From Pseudomonas sp. PDM05 (GTDB lineage: Bacteria > Pseudomonadota > Gammaproteobacteria > Pseudomonadales > Pseudomonadaceae), in the NCBI RefSeq assembly GCF_014851685.1, contig NZ_JACVAC010000001.1, positions 496,001-560,000 on the forward strand: 64,000 bases of DNA, given 5' to 3'. The position numbers and the translations under genes were made by a program. Positions 18,340 through 26,432 of this stretch are shown one piece after another (position 1 is the stretch's first letter; each line of letters begins with the position of its first letter). The notes beneath the pieces were generated by a model, which had not been told where the DNA came from, did not search any database, and saw only the letters and a list, made by a program, of their open reading frames with translations.

Positions 18340-19008
18340 TTATTGTTCCGATTGCAAAAACTGGATCAGCGCCGGCATGGTGCCTTCGATGTGCTCGCGC
18401 ACCACGGCTTCGGCGCGGGCGGCGTCACCGGCGCGGATGGCCGCGAGGATCACCGCGTGTTCCTGGCGGGCGCTGAGGGGTTTGTCGCCGTGTTGCAACC
18501 ACAGGCGCATGGGGGCTTCCACCAGCGAATAGAGCGCCGAAATCTGCTTCATCAAGCGCGGGCGACCGCTGAGGCTGCACAGGTATTCGTGGAAGGCGCG
18601 GTGGCGACTGACCCAGGCGGCGCTTTCGTCGCGGTAGTCGTCCATCTCGTCGAGCATGCGCTCCAGGGCGGCCAGTTGGCGTTCGCCGATACGGCCGACC
18701 GCGACACGCACTGCCAGGCCTTCGAGGGCGCTGCGCATTTCGAAGACTTCGTGCAATTCATCGATGTCCAGGCCGCTGACGATCGCGCCACGGTTGGGGC
18801 GCAGGGTCACCAGGCCCTGGGCATCCAGGCGGCGGAACGCTTCACGCACCGGCATGCGGCTCATGCCGATTTCACTGGCGATGTCCTCGGCGATCAGCCG
18901 GTCGCCCTTGCGGTAGCGGCCACCGCAAATGGCATCGAGCAGAAAGTTGTAGGCCTCCTCCTCGGCGGTGAGGGGTTGGCGGTCTACGTAAGCGGGGGCA
19001 AATTGCAT
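18340..19008 (-). CDS. GntR family transcriptional regulator, FCD type
   Basis: A 222-residue regulator with an N-terminal winged helix (IAEDIASEIGMSRMPVREAFRRL, LRPNRGAIVSGL) and a C-terminal all-helical FCD ligand domain (EVFEMRSALEGLAVRVAV, HRAFHEYLC, HAVILAAIRAGDAARA) carrying metal-binding histidines. The ATG at 19008 has an aaggtg ribosome site and is preferred over a TTG at 19038. It leads the ABC-GGT operon and probably controls it in response to the imported acid or amide. An inverted repeat just upstream is a candidate operator. Confidence 0.9.
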   Translation of the reverse strand: MQFAPAYVDRQPLTAEEEAYNFLLDAICGGRYRKGDRLIAEDIASEIGMSRMPVREAFRRLDAQGLVTLRPNRGAIVSGLDIDELHEVFEMRSALEGLAVRVAVGRIGERQLAALERMLDEMDDYRDESAAWVSRHRAFHEYLCSLSGRPRLMKQISALYSLVEAPMRLWLQHGDKPLSARQEHAVILAAIRAGDAARAEAVVREHIEGTMPALIQFLQSEQ

Positions 19009-19025
19009 CGGCAGCACCTTTTGAA

Positions 19026-19057
19026 TTTTTGTATCCAATTATCCACGGATGCAAAAA
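19026..19057. promoter_or_regulatory. Inverted repeat upstream of gntR, candidate operator
   Basis: tttttgtatcc and ggatgcaaaaa are inverted with one mismatch in 11 positions and a ten-base spacer. The left half contains TTGTATCCAA, similar to half-sites bound by FCD-type GntR proteins. It lies 18 bases upstream of the regulator start, so autoregulation is plausible. Confidence 0.45.
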
Positions 19058-19384
19058 AGCAGAATATGTGCCAACTGCTGTGTAGCCGGATTAAGTCACT
19101 GATTTAAAGAAAGTAACCGGCATGCTCGGCTTTCGGACATGCAGGCAAGGAAGGCGGGTTGTGCTACCGAATAGCCCAGCGGCTGCCCCAATACTGTGCC
19201 GAACGGTAGCGTTGTCGGGGCCGGTACACACCCAATGCGGGAGCGGGCAAGCAGATTTTCCAGTTCTCCATGGGGCAGACGTTTTGAGCGGGGGTTTATG
19301 TAGTTTTCTTCATCAATTGAATTATCCGAGCCCCCTAAGATCCGACCCTATACACATTTTTACTTTATTGCATGGTTGGGTCCG
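19058..19384. other. Intergenic region upstream of the DUF115-like gene
   Basis: About 330 bases between the divergent gntR operon and the gene at 19385. A degenerate REP-like piece (gcgggagcgggcaagcag) is near 19238. The last 80 bases are AT-rich and probably hold the promoter of the rightward gene. No additional gene is supported. Confidence 0.4.
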
Positions 19385-20227
19385 ATGAAACCGATGTCCC
19401 TCGTCGACACCACGCCTGCCCGCGACAGTCAGCAGGCTTTGTATGCAGCAGCGTCGGGATCACGGCGATCCCAGCTGACCCTGCACGATTTTGACGCCTG
19501 TCGAAACACCCGCACCGGGCCTGTGTTCATCATCGCGTCCGGCATGTCGGCCAAGTCGTTTCCACTCGAACAGTTTGCCCACGTGCCGATGATCACGATG
19601 AATGGCGCTATTTCGATGTTTATGGATACCGGCGTTAAACCGTGTTTTTACGCCTGCACCGACAAGAGCTTTTCCGAGCAACAGCCGGAGTTGTTCAAGT
19701 ACGCGATGGCTGTCAGCCAGAACGTGGCACTTTGGGAAGATCACGCACGTTCGTCGGGCATTCGTCCTACCGGACGGGTGTATCCGCTATCCAAGGCAAA
19801 ACGCCCGTCCTGGCTCGACGCTGTTCTGGGCAAGCATGAGGCGCTGGTCGCCAATCATGCGTTGCCGGGATTTCGCCAGCGGCCTGTTGGGTTCAGCAAG
19901 GACATGAGCGAGGGCTTCTTTGACGCACGCACCGTGGCCTACCTGGCCTTGCAACTGGCCTATCATCTCGGGTTTTCCAAGGTGTTTTTGGTGGGGGTGG
20001 ATCTGAACGAGAAATCGGGAAGGTTTTACGAAAAGCGGGAGGGCATCAACTCCCCTTGCGGGCTGGACCAGCACTATCACACGCGGATATTGCCGTCGTT
20101 TGAGTTGATGTCCGAGAAGGTCGTCGGGGATGGGTTCAGGGTTTATAACCTTTCGGATTGTTCGAGGATTCCGGAGGCAGTGGTGCCGCGAGTGACGTTG
20201 GCGCAAGCACAGGCGTTGCTTGGATAA
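19385..20227 (+). CDS. DUF115/MptE-like protein, probable lipopolysaccharide core biosynthesis
   Basis: A 280-residue protein whose fold signals are FIIASGMSAKSFPLEQF near residue 45, PMITMNGAISMF, and FSKVFLVGVDLNEKSGRFYE near residue 200. This pattern (glycine-rich nucleotide-like loop, then GxD) is seen in DUF115/MptE-like proteins and in pseudomonad proteins annotated as LPS core biosynthesis. No signal peptide or membrane segment is visible. The ATG at 19385 lacks a strong ribosome site; a second Met three codons on is an alternative. It stands alone at the edge of the decayed island, so its transcription unit is independent. The function is inferred from family resemblance only. Confidence 0.6.
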   Translation: MKPMSLVDTTPARDSQQALYAAASGSRRSQLTLHDFDACRNTRTGPVFIIASGMSAKSFPLEQFAHVPMITMNGAISMFMDTGVKPCFYACTDKSFSEQQPELFKYAMAVSQNVALWEDHARSSGIRPTGRVYPLSKAKRPSWLDAVLGKHEALVANHALPGFRQRPVGFSKDMSEGFFDARTVAYLALQLAYHLGFSKVFLVGVDLNEKSGRFYEKREGINSPCGLDQHYHTRILPSFELMSEKVVGDGFRVYNLSDCSRIPEAVVPRVTLAQAQALLG

Positions 20228-20235
20228 CTGATGCC

Positions 20236-20362
20236 GGTTGGGCAGGCCGGCAATGCCTAGCAGCATTCGACCAACAACTGCGCCTTTACGTATCGCCCGA
20301 GCAAGGTCGGCGCCACTCATCACGGGCATGTGGCAGTCGGTAATTTGCAAAGTAGCAATGTG
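20236..20362 (-). pseudogene. Response-regulator receiver domain remnant
   Basis: The reverse strand reads ITDCHMPVMSGADLARAIRK, then VVGRMLLGIAGLP. This is the phospho-acceptor region of a receiver domain of the hybrid-kinase type (TD-x-x-MP-x-MSG). An in-frame stop lies 15 bases upstream of the fragment, and the rest of the domain and the kinase are missing. It is a short relic marking the left edge of the scrambled region. Confidence 0.55.
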
Positions 20363-20378
20363 ACTTTAAGTAAGCCTA

Positions 20379-20621
20379 ATGGCGCTCACCAAGCCAAACC
20401 AGCGACTGCGCCGCGACCTGAAGGCCATCGACTTCAACCTTGAGCAGTCCTGTGTCGACCTGGATAGGTTGGCCAGCCTACTCAGCGATGCCAATGCCAT
20501 AGCCCTGATGGGTTTGGTGGGCACGCTCTATGAGGAAGCCGACAGGCTGGTGGGTTATGCGGCTGAGGTGAAGGCGGGAAGGATTGTGAGGACCAAAGAT
20601 GCGCCATCTGTCACAGCATAA
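20379..20621 (+). CDS. Hypothetical protein, 80 aa
   Basis: A short open frame opening MALTKPNQRLRRDLKAIDFN with a predicted helical, charged body (LEQSCVDLDRLASLLSDAN, LYEEADRLVGYAAEVKAG). It has no signal peptide, membrane segment or known motif. It is in the decayed island between fragments of other genes, so it may be a surviving accessory gene or itself shortened. A weak purine stretch precedes the ATG. Confidence 0.45.
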   Translation: MALTKPNQRLRRDLKAIDFNLEQSCVDLDRLASLLSDANAIALMGLVGTLYEEADRLVGYAAEVKAGRIVRTKDAPSVTA

Positions 20622-20739
20622 GATTCGCGACTGCTACAAGCCTGGGTGTACAGCCCGGCCCTGCCCCGGGCTTCTTGTATCTGGCGATCCCCGACCCTGC
20701 TAAGGTGGCGCCCTCAGATCGCAATGGAAGCATCGAAGA

Positions 20740-21066
20740 ATGGATTCATGGAAGACTCTGGCAATTGCCCTCTTGGTGTCTATCAGCACACCGGCCGTAT
20801 CAGGTGATGGCGCCAACCCTATCGCTGCCGCGATATTTCTCACAATCTCCGCGCCGACCATTTTAATTGGCGCGACCACATCTCTCACGACCGAGCCGCC
20901 GAAGATCTTCAAGTCAGCCAAGACCGACGCCCTGGCATTCATTGGTTCAGACGGCGAGATTCGTGGCGCAGAGTTTGAGCAGGCATCCAGATACTACCAT
21001 TCGACCTATCCTTCTCCGCTCATGTCAGACATGCAGCTGGCCCAATCGATAGCTACATCATTCTGA
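20740..21066 (+). CDS. DUF2388-like small secreted protein
   Basis: A 108-residue protein with an N-terminal signal peptide (ending near PAVSGDG). Its C-terminal half reads DALAFIGSDGEIRGAEFEQA and MSDMQLAQSI, which fits the DUF2388 pattern (FVASdGxiRGAxLExA ... SDLQLAxAIL) common as small secreted proteins in pseudomonads. The function of the family is unknown to me. The middle segment is more hydrophobic than usual, so this copy may be diverged. Confidence 0.55.
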   Translation: MDSWKTLAIALLVSISTPAVSGDGANPIAAAIFLTISAPTILIGATTSLTTEPPKIFKSAKTDALAFIGSDGEIRGAEFEQASRYYHSTYPSPLMSDMQLAQSIATSF

Positions 21067-21294
21067 AAACGGCCTTCAAGCAGGCCGCGATGCGAGACCT
21101 TTCGTTTCGGCGACATCCTTTTCACCTGGCATTTACAGTACAGGACGTACTTGGCAGCCCTTGAACTGCAGGCAGACGGAAGCTGGATTGCCTACTTCGG
21201 TGTTGAGATTGAGCTATCACCAGATGCTCGCAAAAAGCTATCGACGATTTGATTGGCGAGGCAGAGGCCGATATCGCTGATGGCCGCTGAGTAG

Positions 21295-21387
21295 GTTGAG
21301 TGGGATCCGAATGCGCTGAAGGAGCTTAGGAAGCTCGGCGGCGCTATCCGTCTCCAGTTTCTGAAAAAGCTTCAGGAGCGAAAATAG
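21295..21387 (+). pseudogene. RelE family toxin remnant
   Basis: The frame reads VEWDPNALKELRKLGGAIR then LQFLKKLQERK and stops. This matches the first 30 residues of RelE toxins (FDPRALKEWRKL ... REQFKKKL). A normal RelE is 80-95 residues and carries C-terminal catalytic Arg residues, all missing here. A TAG lies directly upstream in frame. No antitoxin gene is recognisable beside it. Confidence 0.6.
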
Positions 21388-21401
21388 AGCTAACCCAATT
21401 G

Positions 21402-22715
21402 CTAAGCCACCTGTGTAGCGAACCTACCCACCGCGTCAACCACTCGCTTGGCTCCATCTTGAATTTCAACAATAACCTGGCCTGCCTGAGTGGCAAGTTC
21501 AAGGCCCTGCTCGGCTTGAGATTTGCTATTTGCCATCTCTGCGACGGTTTCATCTACCAGTTTCTGGTTCTGCAACACAACTGACGCGATTTCTTCAGTA
21601 GCTGTGCTGGTTCGTCCAGCTAGCTGTCGTACCTCATCAGCCACAACGGCAAAACCTCGACCTTGCTCGCCTGCGCGAGCTGCTTCAATCGCTGCGTTTA
21701 AAGCCAAAAGATTGGTTTGCTGGGCGATGCTGCTGATCGTCTGAATAATTGAGCTGATCAACAGTGACTGCTTGCCAAGCGCCTCCACTCCCCCAGAGGC
21801 TGCCTGCATATCAACGGCGATTTTACGCATTGTATGCATAGTGTCATTAACTACGACCGCACCTCGTTGAGCGCTTACATCAGTTTGCTGCGATATTTCG
21901 AATGCTGTTTTGGCTGCACCACTGACTTCTTGTTCCCGGGCCACCTGATCACTTACTACCGTCGCGAACTTTACCACTTTGCAAAGTTTTCCCTCTGGGT
22001 CATAGACCGGATTGTAAGTAGCTTCCAGCCAAACGGTTTGGCCGCGACTATCTATACGTTCAAATCGACCAGCGACAAACTCTCCTCTGTTCAACGTTAA
22101 CCAAAAATCCTTGTACTCCTGGGAGGAAGTATGCTCTGGCTTGCAGAAAATACGGTGATGGCTCCCTTTCGCCTGTCCAATGCTATAGCCCATTGCTTGT
22201 AAAAATTGGTCATTTGCCGTGAGTACATGCCCAGAAAGATCGAACTCAATCACCGCAGTAGAACGTAACAGCGCGTTAATGAACGATGCATTTTCTGAGG
22301 CTTTTTCTATTCGGGACGTGATATTTGTCGCATAACATGTGACATGACTTAGCTGGCCGCTCTCATCTGTGATGGGCTGCCAATGTGCATGAATCCAAAC
22401 CAATGAACCGTCAGCGTGAAGGTACCTGTAATCGTCGGTGATAGACTTGCCCGCAGCAACTGCAGCTCGGAAGTTATGAAAGCACGGCAGCTTCGAAACG
22501 TACTGCGGAACAATATCTGCCATGGCGCGACCTAGAAGTCGGTCCGGAGCGTAGCCCAAAGCAGCTCCAAAATTTTCGTTGCATGCCTTAATTTTAAACG
22601 TCGAGTCGATACTCAGCGTCAACATTTCACGGTTCAAGCCATCGCGTAGCTGGCGCAGCTCAAACAGTTCGCTTTCTTGTGATTGAAGCTGCTTTTTAAG
22701 CCTAGCGTTGAACAT
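21402..22715 (-). CDS. Soluble PAS-PAS methyl-accepting chemotaxis protein, BdlA-like
   Basis: A 437-residue transducer without transmembrane segments. A short coiled coil (residues 1-30) is followed by two PAS domains ([21 protein letters not shown] near 90-110; [20 protein letters not shown] near 220-240). The signalling domain follows, with the conserved hairpin tip [20 protein letters not shown] and [16 protein letters not shown]. This architecture and length match BdlA (biofilm dispersion) and Aer-2-like sensors. Its base composition is visibly lower in G+C than the flanking core genes, which agrees with recent acquisition. It appears intact, with a complete adaptor-binding tip but a short C-terminal helix. 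It is convergent with the RelE remnant. Confidence 0.88.
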   Translation of the reverse strand: MFNARLKKQLQSQESELFELRQLRDGLNREMLTLSIDSTFKIKACNENFGAALGYAPDRLLGRAMADIVPQYVSKLPCFHNFRAAVAAGKSITDDYRYLHADGSLVWIHAHWQPITDESGQLSHVTCYATNITSRIEKASENASFINALLRSTAVIEFDLSGHVLTANDQFLQAMGYSIGQAKGSHHRIFCKPEHTSSQEYKDFWLTLNRGEFVAGRFERIDSRGQTVWLEATYNPVYDPEGKLCKVVKFATVVSDQVAREQEVSGAAKTAFEISQQTDVSAQRGAVVVNDTMHTMRKIAVDMQAASGGVEALGKQSLLISSIIQTISSIAQQTNLLALNAAIEAARAGEQGRGFAVVADEVRQLAGRTSTATEEIASVVLQNQKLVDETVAEMANSKSQAEQGLELATQAGQVIVEIQDGAKRVVDAVGRFATQVA

Positions 22716-22879
22716 ACGAAATAGCCTCTTGGGTCATATCTACTCTATCGGCATGTCATTGCGCAAATTAAGGGCATCTGATGATAAAAATGTAGCTGCC
22801 TATGACGCACTGAGCAAATAGGATGCTGCGTCCATGAGATGCGCAACACGATCTCTCCCCGCCTTACTAAACGGGCCTT

Positions 22880-23626
22880 TTAATCGCTTTGAGCATCTTT
22901 GTGTCTAAGAATCAGACGGGTTCGGTCATACCAGGGACCGCCATAGACGAGGATCTCGGAGGGGCGACCGTATAGGTTGTGTAGCAGAAACGCGCCCGAC
23001 CCTTCTCCGGCCAATGCCGTATCAGTGCCCAGGTAGATCCCAGCATGATTCAGGTGAACCGTCCGCCCCACATGCATGACGATCAGGTCACCGCGCTGCG
23101 CTTGATCGACGCGCACAAACCCCGCAGCCTCGTAGTTCGCCTCGTACAGGCTGGCGTTCTCCGCACTCTCCCACCAGCCGTCGGTGCGCTGGAAGGCTTC
23201 AAACTCCAAGCCCAACTCACGCTGGTACCAGTCAGCACAGACCTGCCAGCAGTCCCAGGCGCCATGTACGAAGGGGCGCTTGAGCAGCAGCGTGATGCCC
23301 GTAGGCGTGATCGTGCGCATGTCGCCCTCTGGCCATGACAGGATGTGCCAGGGCAAGGCGGTGGCCTCGCACATGGCCTGGTCATGCGGTGACGGCCTGC
23401 TGGTGGCGTCAGGATGCGAGTGAACGATGCCGATCACCTCGCCCAGGTCTTCCCCCGCAGCGTAGTCCTCTGGATCAAGCCGAAACTCTTCATTCGGTTC
23501 CGTGGCGATGTTCCGGCACGGGAAGTACTTCTGTGCCCGGCCAACGGCCAGCAACAGGCCGCAGCACTCGCGTGGATATTCCGCCGCCGCGTGCGCCTGG
23601 ATGGCCGCAATTATGTGCTTGCGCAT
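22880..23626 (-). CDS. Phage tail assembly protein K (JAMM peptidase plus NlpC/P60)
   Basis: A 248-residue lambda gpK-type protein. The N-terminal JAB/MPN domain carries HSHPDATSRPSPHD, which fits the JAMM metal motif H-x-H-x7-S-x2-D. The C-terminal NlpC/P60 domain has the probable catalytic Cys in AWDCWQVCADWYQ and His in HLNHAGIYLG. The start at 23626 follows gcccggagctgacc; an upstream extension in the same frame overlaps tail gene L. It acts in tail-tip maturation and cell-wall passage. Only K and L survive; gpI, gpJ and the rest of the tail module are absent. Confidence 0.88.
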   Translation of the reverse strand: MRKHIIAAIQAHAAAEYPRECCGLLLAVGRAQKYFPCRNIATEPNEEFRLDPEDYAAGEDLGEVIGIVHSHPDATSRPSPHDQAMCEATALPWHILSWPEGDMRTITPTGITLLLKRPFVHGAWDCWQVCADWYQRELGLEFEAFQRTDGWWESAENASLYEANYEAAGFVRVDQAQRGDLIVMHVGRTVHLNHAGIYLGTDTALAGEGSGAFLLHNLYGRPSEILVYGGPWYDRTRLILRHKDAQSD

Positions 23627-23628
23627 GG

Positions 23629-24337
23629 TCAGCTCCGGGCAATCAGGGAAACGGCGGGGAATCCGCCGAAGGCCAATTCGTTGTTCTCGCCGAAGCGCAG
23701 CTTGCAGGACGACAAGCAGCCCTTGCACTGGTCAAGCGCCGGATCATCCGTGGGGTTGTCCTCGTCATCGAACATCGCCGAGCCGGTGTAGCCGCAATCC
23801 GGCCCCCGGTAGCCATTGATCATGGCCCAGTGGCAAAACGTCGTCATCTGCCGTCCCGGCAGCCCGTGGTTGTCGATCTCGCCCGGGGAAGACAGCTCCC
23901 AGACCACCGCTTCGCCGTCCTCACTGGTTTTCTGGTCGATGAACCAGATCTCCAGCGCCTCCCGGGTCGGATCAGCCGTTGGGTTCCCCTCCGGAAAATT
24001 CGCCGCATCCAGGTACTGCACCAAAGTTTCCCGAACCGTCAGCTTGAACTTGAGCATGTCCTCGAACGCCAGGCACAGCGCCGTGACTCGTCCGTTGATG
24101 TTGCCGGCGGCGAACGTCGGGCGTGAGGCGGTGCCGTCACTGCTGGAGGAAATGCCCTCGATCTGCACCGGCCAAGCCGCGTATTCCTCGCCCTGCCACC
24201 AGATGGACTTGGCGGGCAGATCCTCTTCCGAGTGTTCGTAGGCCAGCAGCTCTTCCGGCGTGTGCGGAATCGCGTGCCCGTGGAAGCGCAGATAGTCGGC
24301 ACCGTATTCGGTCCCGTCGATTTCAAACAGGCGAACA
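23629..24337 (-). pseudogene. Phage minor tail protein L, 5'-truncated
   Basis: The frame reads from VRLFEIDGTEYGADYLRFHG at its 5' edge through SIWWQGEEYAAWPVQIEGIS to a Cys-bearing C-terminus (GPDCGYTG, CKGCLSSCKLRFG). This is lambda gpL, a tail-tip protein whose four cysteines bind an iron-sulfur cluster. The stop is two bases before the K start. Upstream of the VRLFEID segment the homology ends and no ribosome site or start fits, so roughly the first 10-20 residues are lost at a junction with the methyltransferase relic. An internal ATG at 24168 could give a shorter product. Confidence 0.75.
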
Positions 24338-24344
24338 GGTGCCG

Positions 24345-25574
24345 GTGTCGAACCAGTTCCTGGTGCCTGACCCGAAACAACGCGGCCGCACCTGGCGCCG
24401 CTTTGTGGCCCTGCTGGAAGGCATAGGCTATGTGGTGGAGTGGCCAGAGCCGACCCACGCGAAGAGCCCGGCCAAGGGCCAGCAGAAGTACAAGACCGCG
24501 GCCGACTGCATCGACTTCAGCGACCAGGACAAAAGCATCTTCGGTCGCAAGAAAGACCTGGCTGACGCCACCCTGCGCCGCGTCGCCAAGGGCATGAAGA
24601 AATTCGTCATCGACAGCCCGGCGCCGTTCATTGTGCCTATCGCGAACTGGTCGGGTGAGTCGGTGCAGTCCGCCAGCGAGCCGCTGCGCACGATCACTTC
24701 GTACCCCAAGGGCGGTGCCTTCTCGGTGGTCAGCCCGGTGATCGCACCGGCAACGCACCAGGGCAGTGACCGGATCAATGACCCGCTCGAACCACTGCCG
24801 ACGGTGACCTGTGCGAATCGCGGCGAGCTGACGCTGATCAGCCCACTGATGGTCGGGGCCGGTGGCCCAGCATACTCAGGCAAGCCCGTAAGCGTGGATC
24901 AACCCACCGGCACCCTGATGACCCAGAACCACCGGGCACTCGCCTCGGCCTGCATCGTCCAGGCCGGGCACGGCGAGGGTTCCGGTGCGACCAAGCGCCG
25001 CTCCCACGGGGTGAACGACATCTGCGGCTCGGTGGGCACGGTCACTGCCAGCGCCGGCGGCCAGCACCACGGGCTGGTCAGCGCATTCATGGAGCGGGCA
25101 TTCGGCGGAAGCGTGGGCCAGGGCCTGGATGATCCGACGCCGACCATCACCGCCGGTGGCGGCGGCAAGAGTTCACTGGTGTCGCTCACCCTGTCACCTG
25201 AACACGAAGCCGGTGCCCTGCGCGTCGCTGCCTTCCTGATCAGCTACTACGGTACCGAGAACGTCAGCGTCTACGATGCGCCGACCCCAACTATCACCAC
25301 CAAGGACTGCCTGGCCCTGGTCACCGTCAGGGTTAAGGGTACGCCCTACGTGATCGTCGACATCTGCCTGCGGATGCTCAAACCGGCCGAGCTTTACAAG
25401 GCCCAGGGCTTCCCAGCCGACTATCACATTACCCACGGCGCCGACGGCAAGCCTTTCACCATCACCCAGCAGGTGCACATGTGCGGCAACAGTGTGAGCC
25501 CACCGCCCATGGCAGCACTGGCCAGGGCCAACGACCCATGGCGCGCCGAAGAACGACAAGCACGCGCCACATAA
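24345..25574 (+). pseudogene. DNA cytosine-5 methyltransferase, 5'-truncated with internal deletion
   Basis: The reading frame has the C-terminal two thirds of a phage-type C5 methyltransferase: GRTWRRFVALLEGIGYVVEW, PEPTHAKSPAKG, a long target-recognition region, LKPAELYKAQGFPADYHI, and motif X GNSVSPPPMAAL. The catalytic N-terminal motifs (FxGxG, PC, ENV) are absent. The segment that normally joins GY-x-VEW to IVWPEPTHA, which carries the QxRxR-type motif VIII (about 25 residues), is also missing, apparently by recombination between similar VEW and VWPEP codons. It cannot be an active enzyme. It points away from the truncated tail gene L. Confidence 0.78.
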
Positions 25575-25597
25575 CTCCCCCACTCCACCGCCCGGGC

Positions 25598-25700
25598 ATG
25601 GCCCGGCAAGGACTCCCCGTTAAACGGATTTACCTCAGCGGGCCCATGACCGGCCTGCCCGGCCTAAACTTCGAAGCCTTCCACGCAATGAACATCTGCA
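25598..25700 (+). pseudogene. DUF4406 (nucleoside deoxyribosyltransferase-like) fragment
   Basis: From the ATG at 25598 the frame reads VKRIYLSGPMTGLPGLNFEA then FHAMN, the N-terminal nucleotide-binding segment of DUF4406 phage proteins. After about 30 residues the homology stops and the frame overlaps the oppositely oriented small membrane gene. The complete domain is about 90 residues, so this is a truncated relic. Confidence 0.6.
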
Positions 25701-25717
25701 TGCACGCAGGGCAGCCC

Positions 25718-25942
25718 TTAGTCCGAACTGATCTCAATATCTTCTGGAAAGATAAGCTTTCCATGCCAGCCGTGCCCGGCTGTAAGAGCAGATATCGGAG
25801 CAAGTAAAAGTGCTGCCAGTAACAGGGCTCTCTTCAACCCGCCGATGCTGCTGACCATCACCCTGCAGATAAGCCATAGATGAAGAAGACTCGCACCACA
25901 CGCAAGAAAGATAAACCCGAAGGCCTGAAACGAGCTAGACAT
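25718..25942 (-). CDS. Small membrane protein, 74 aa
   Basis: Two hydrophobic segments are visible (FIFLACGASLLHLWLICRVM and ALLLAALLLAPISAL), separated by a short charged loop, with a short C-terminal tail. The ATG at 25942 follows gtgaggaacacgg, a good ribosome site. I do not recognise the family. Small two-helix proteins are common as holin-like or accessory genes in phage and island DNA, but that role is only suggested by location. Confidence 0.5.
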   Translation of the reverse strand: MSSSFQAFGFIFLACGASLLHLWLICRVMVSSIGGLKRALLLAALLLAPISALTAGHGWHGKLIFPEDIEISSD

Positions 25943-26063
25943 CCGTGTTCCTCACGTCCTTGAAAACCGAAGCATAGCGCGTCGGAAGCGCCCCCTGTCA
26001 GAAACCCCTCCCCCTTCAAAGTCAGCCGCAATAGCGGCAAGGACACCCGGCCCGGAATGGGCT

Positions 26064-26432
26064 GTGGGAGCTCAACAGCTGATCCCTCGATTCATCAGGG
26101 CAAAGGAAGCACCTGGATACCTGGGAATGTGCCGGGCAGTTTTCGACGAAACCGTCAGACCCTTCGTCAGCGAGTTCCCCATCGGCGGGCGTGGCGTCGG
26201 GTTCGACCGCCAGGAGTTGGACGACTGGGCCACGGCTTACGTCGAGGCAAAGGCGATTGATAAAAAAGGCGCAACGGAGCAACAATCGCCCCGCAGCGAG
26301 CGCCAGAAAGGAGATAAGTCATGGCGCGAAAATCGATCACAGGCCTCTTCCAAAGGAAAGGTATCTGGCATATCGACAAGAAAATTTGGGGCACAAGAAC
26401 GGCAGCATCACCAATCACTACTCGGGCGCTGA
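26064..26432 (+). CDS. AlpA/excisionase-like DNA-binding protein, altered 3' end
   Basis: From a GTG at 26064 the protein reads AQQLIPRFIRAKEAPGYLGM, CRAVFDETVRPFVSEFPIG, GVGFDRQELDDWATAYVEAK. This is a short helix-turn-helix of the MerR/AlpA-excisionase kind found directly before phage integrase genes in pseudomonads. The first 90 or so residues look intact. The last 25 read into DNA on the far side of the integrase deletion and are probably not native. It overlaps the start of the integrase relic, as intact versions do. Confidence 0.62.
   Translation: MGAQQLIPRFIRAKEAPGYLGMCRAVFDETVRPFVSEFPIGGRGVGFDRQELDDWATAYVEAKAIDKKGATEQQSPRSERQKGDKSWRENRSQASSKGKVSGISTRKFGAQERQHHQSLLGR

Noticed and set aside
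19385..20227. Inclusion of the DUF115-like gene in the mobile island
   Set aside because: Its codon use looks native and it is intact; the first clear relic begins only after its stop.
24123..24344. The 5' part of the open frame leading into the methyltransferase relic
   Set aside because: This part is antisense to tail gene L and shows no methyltransferase similarity.
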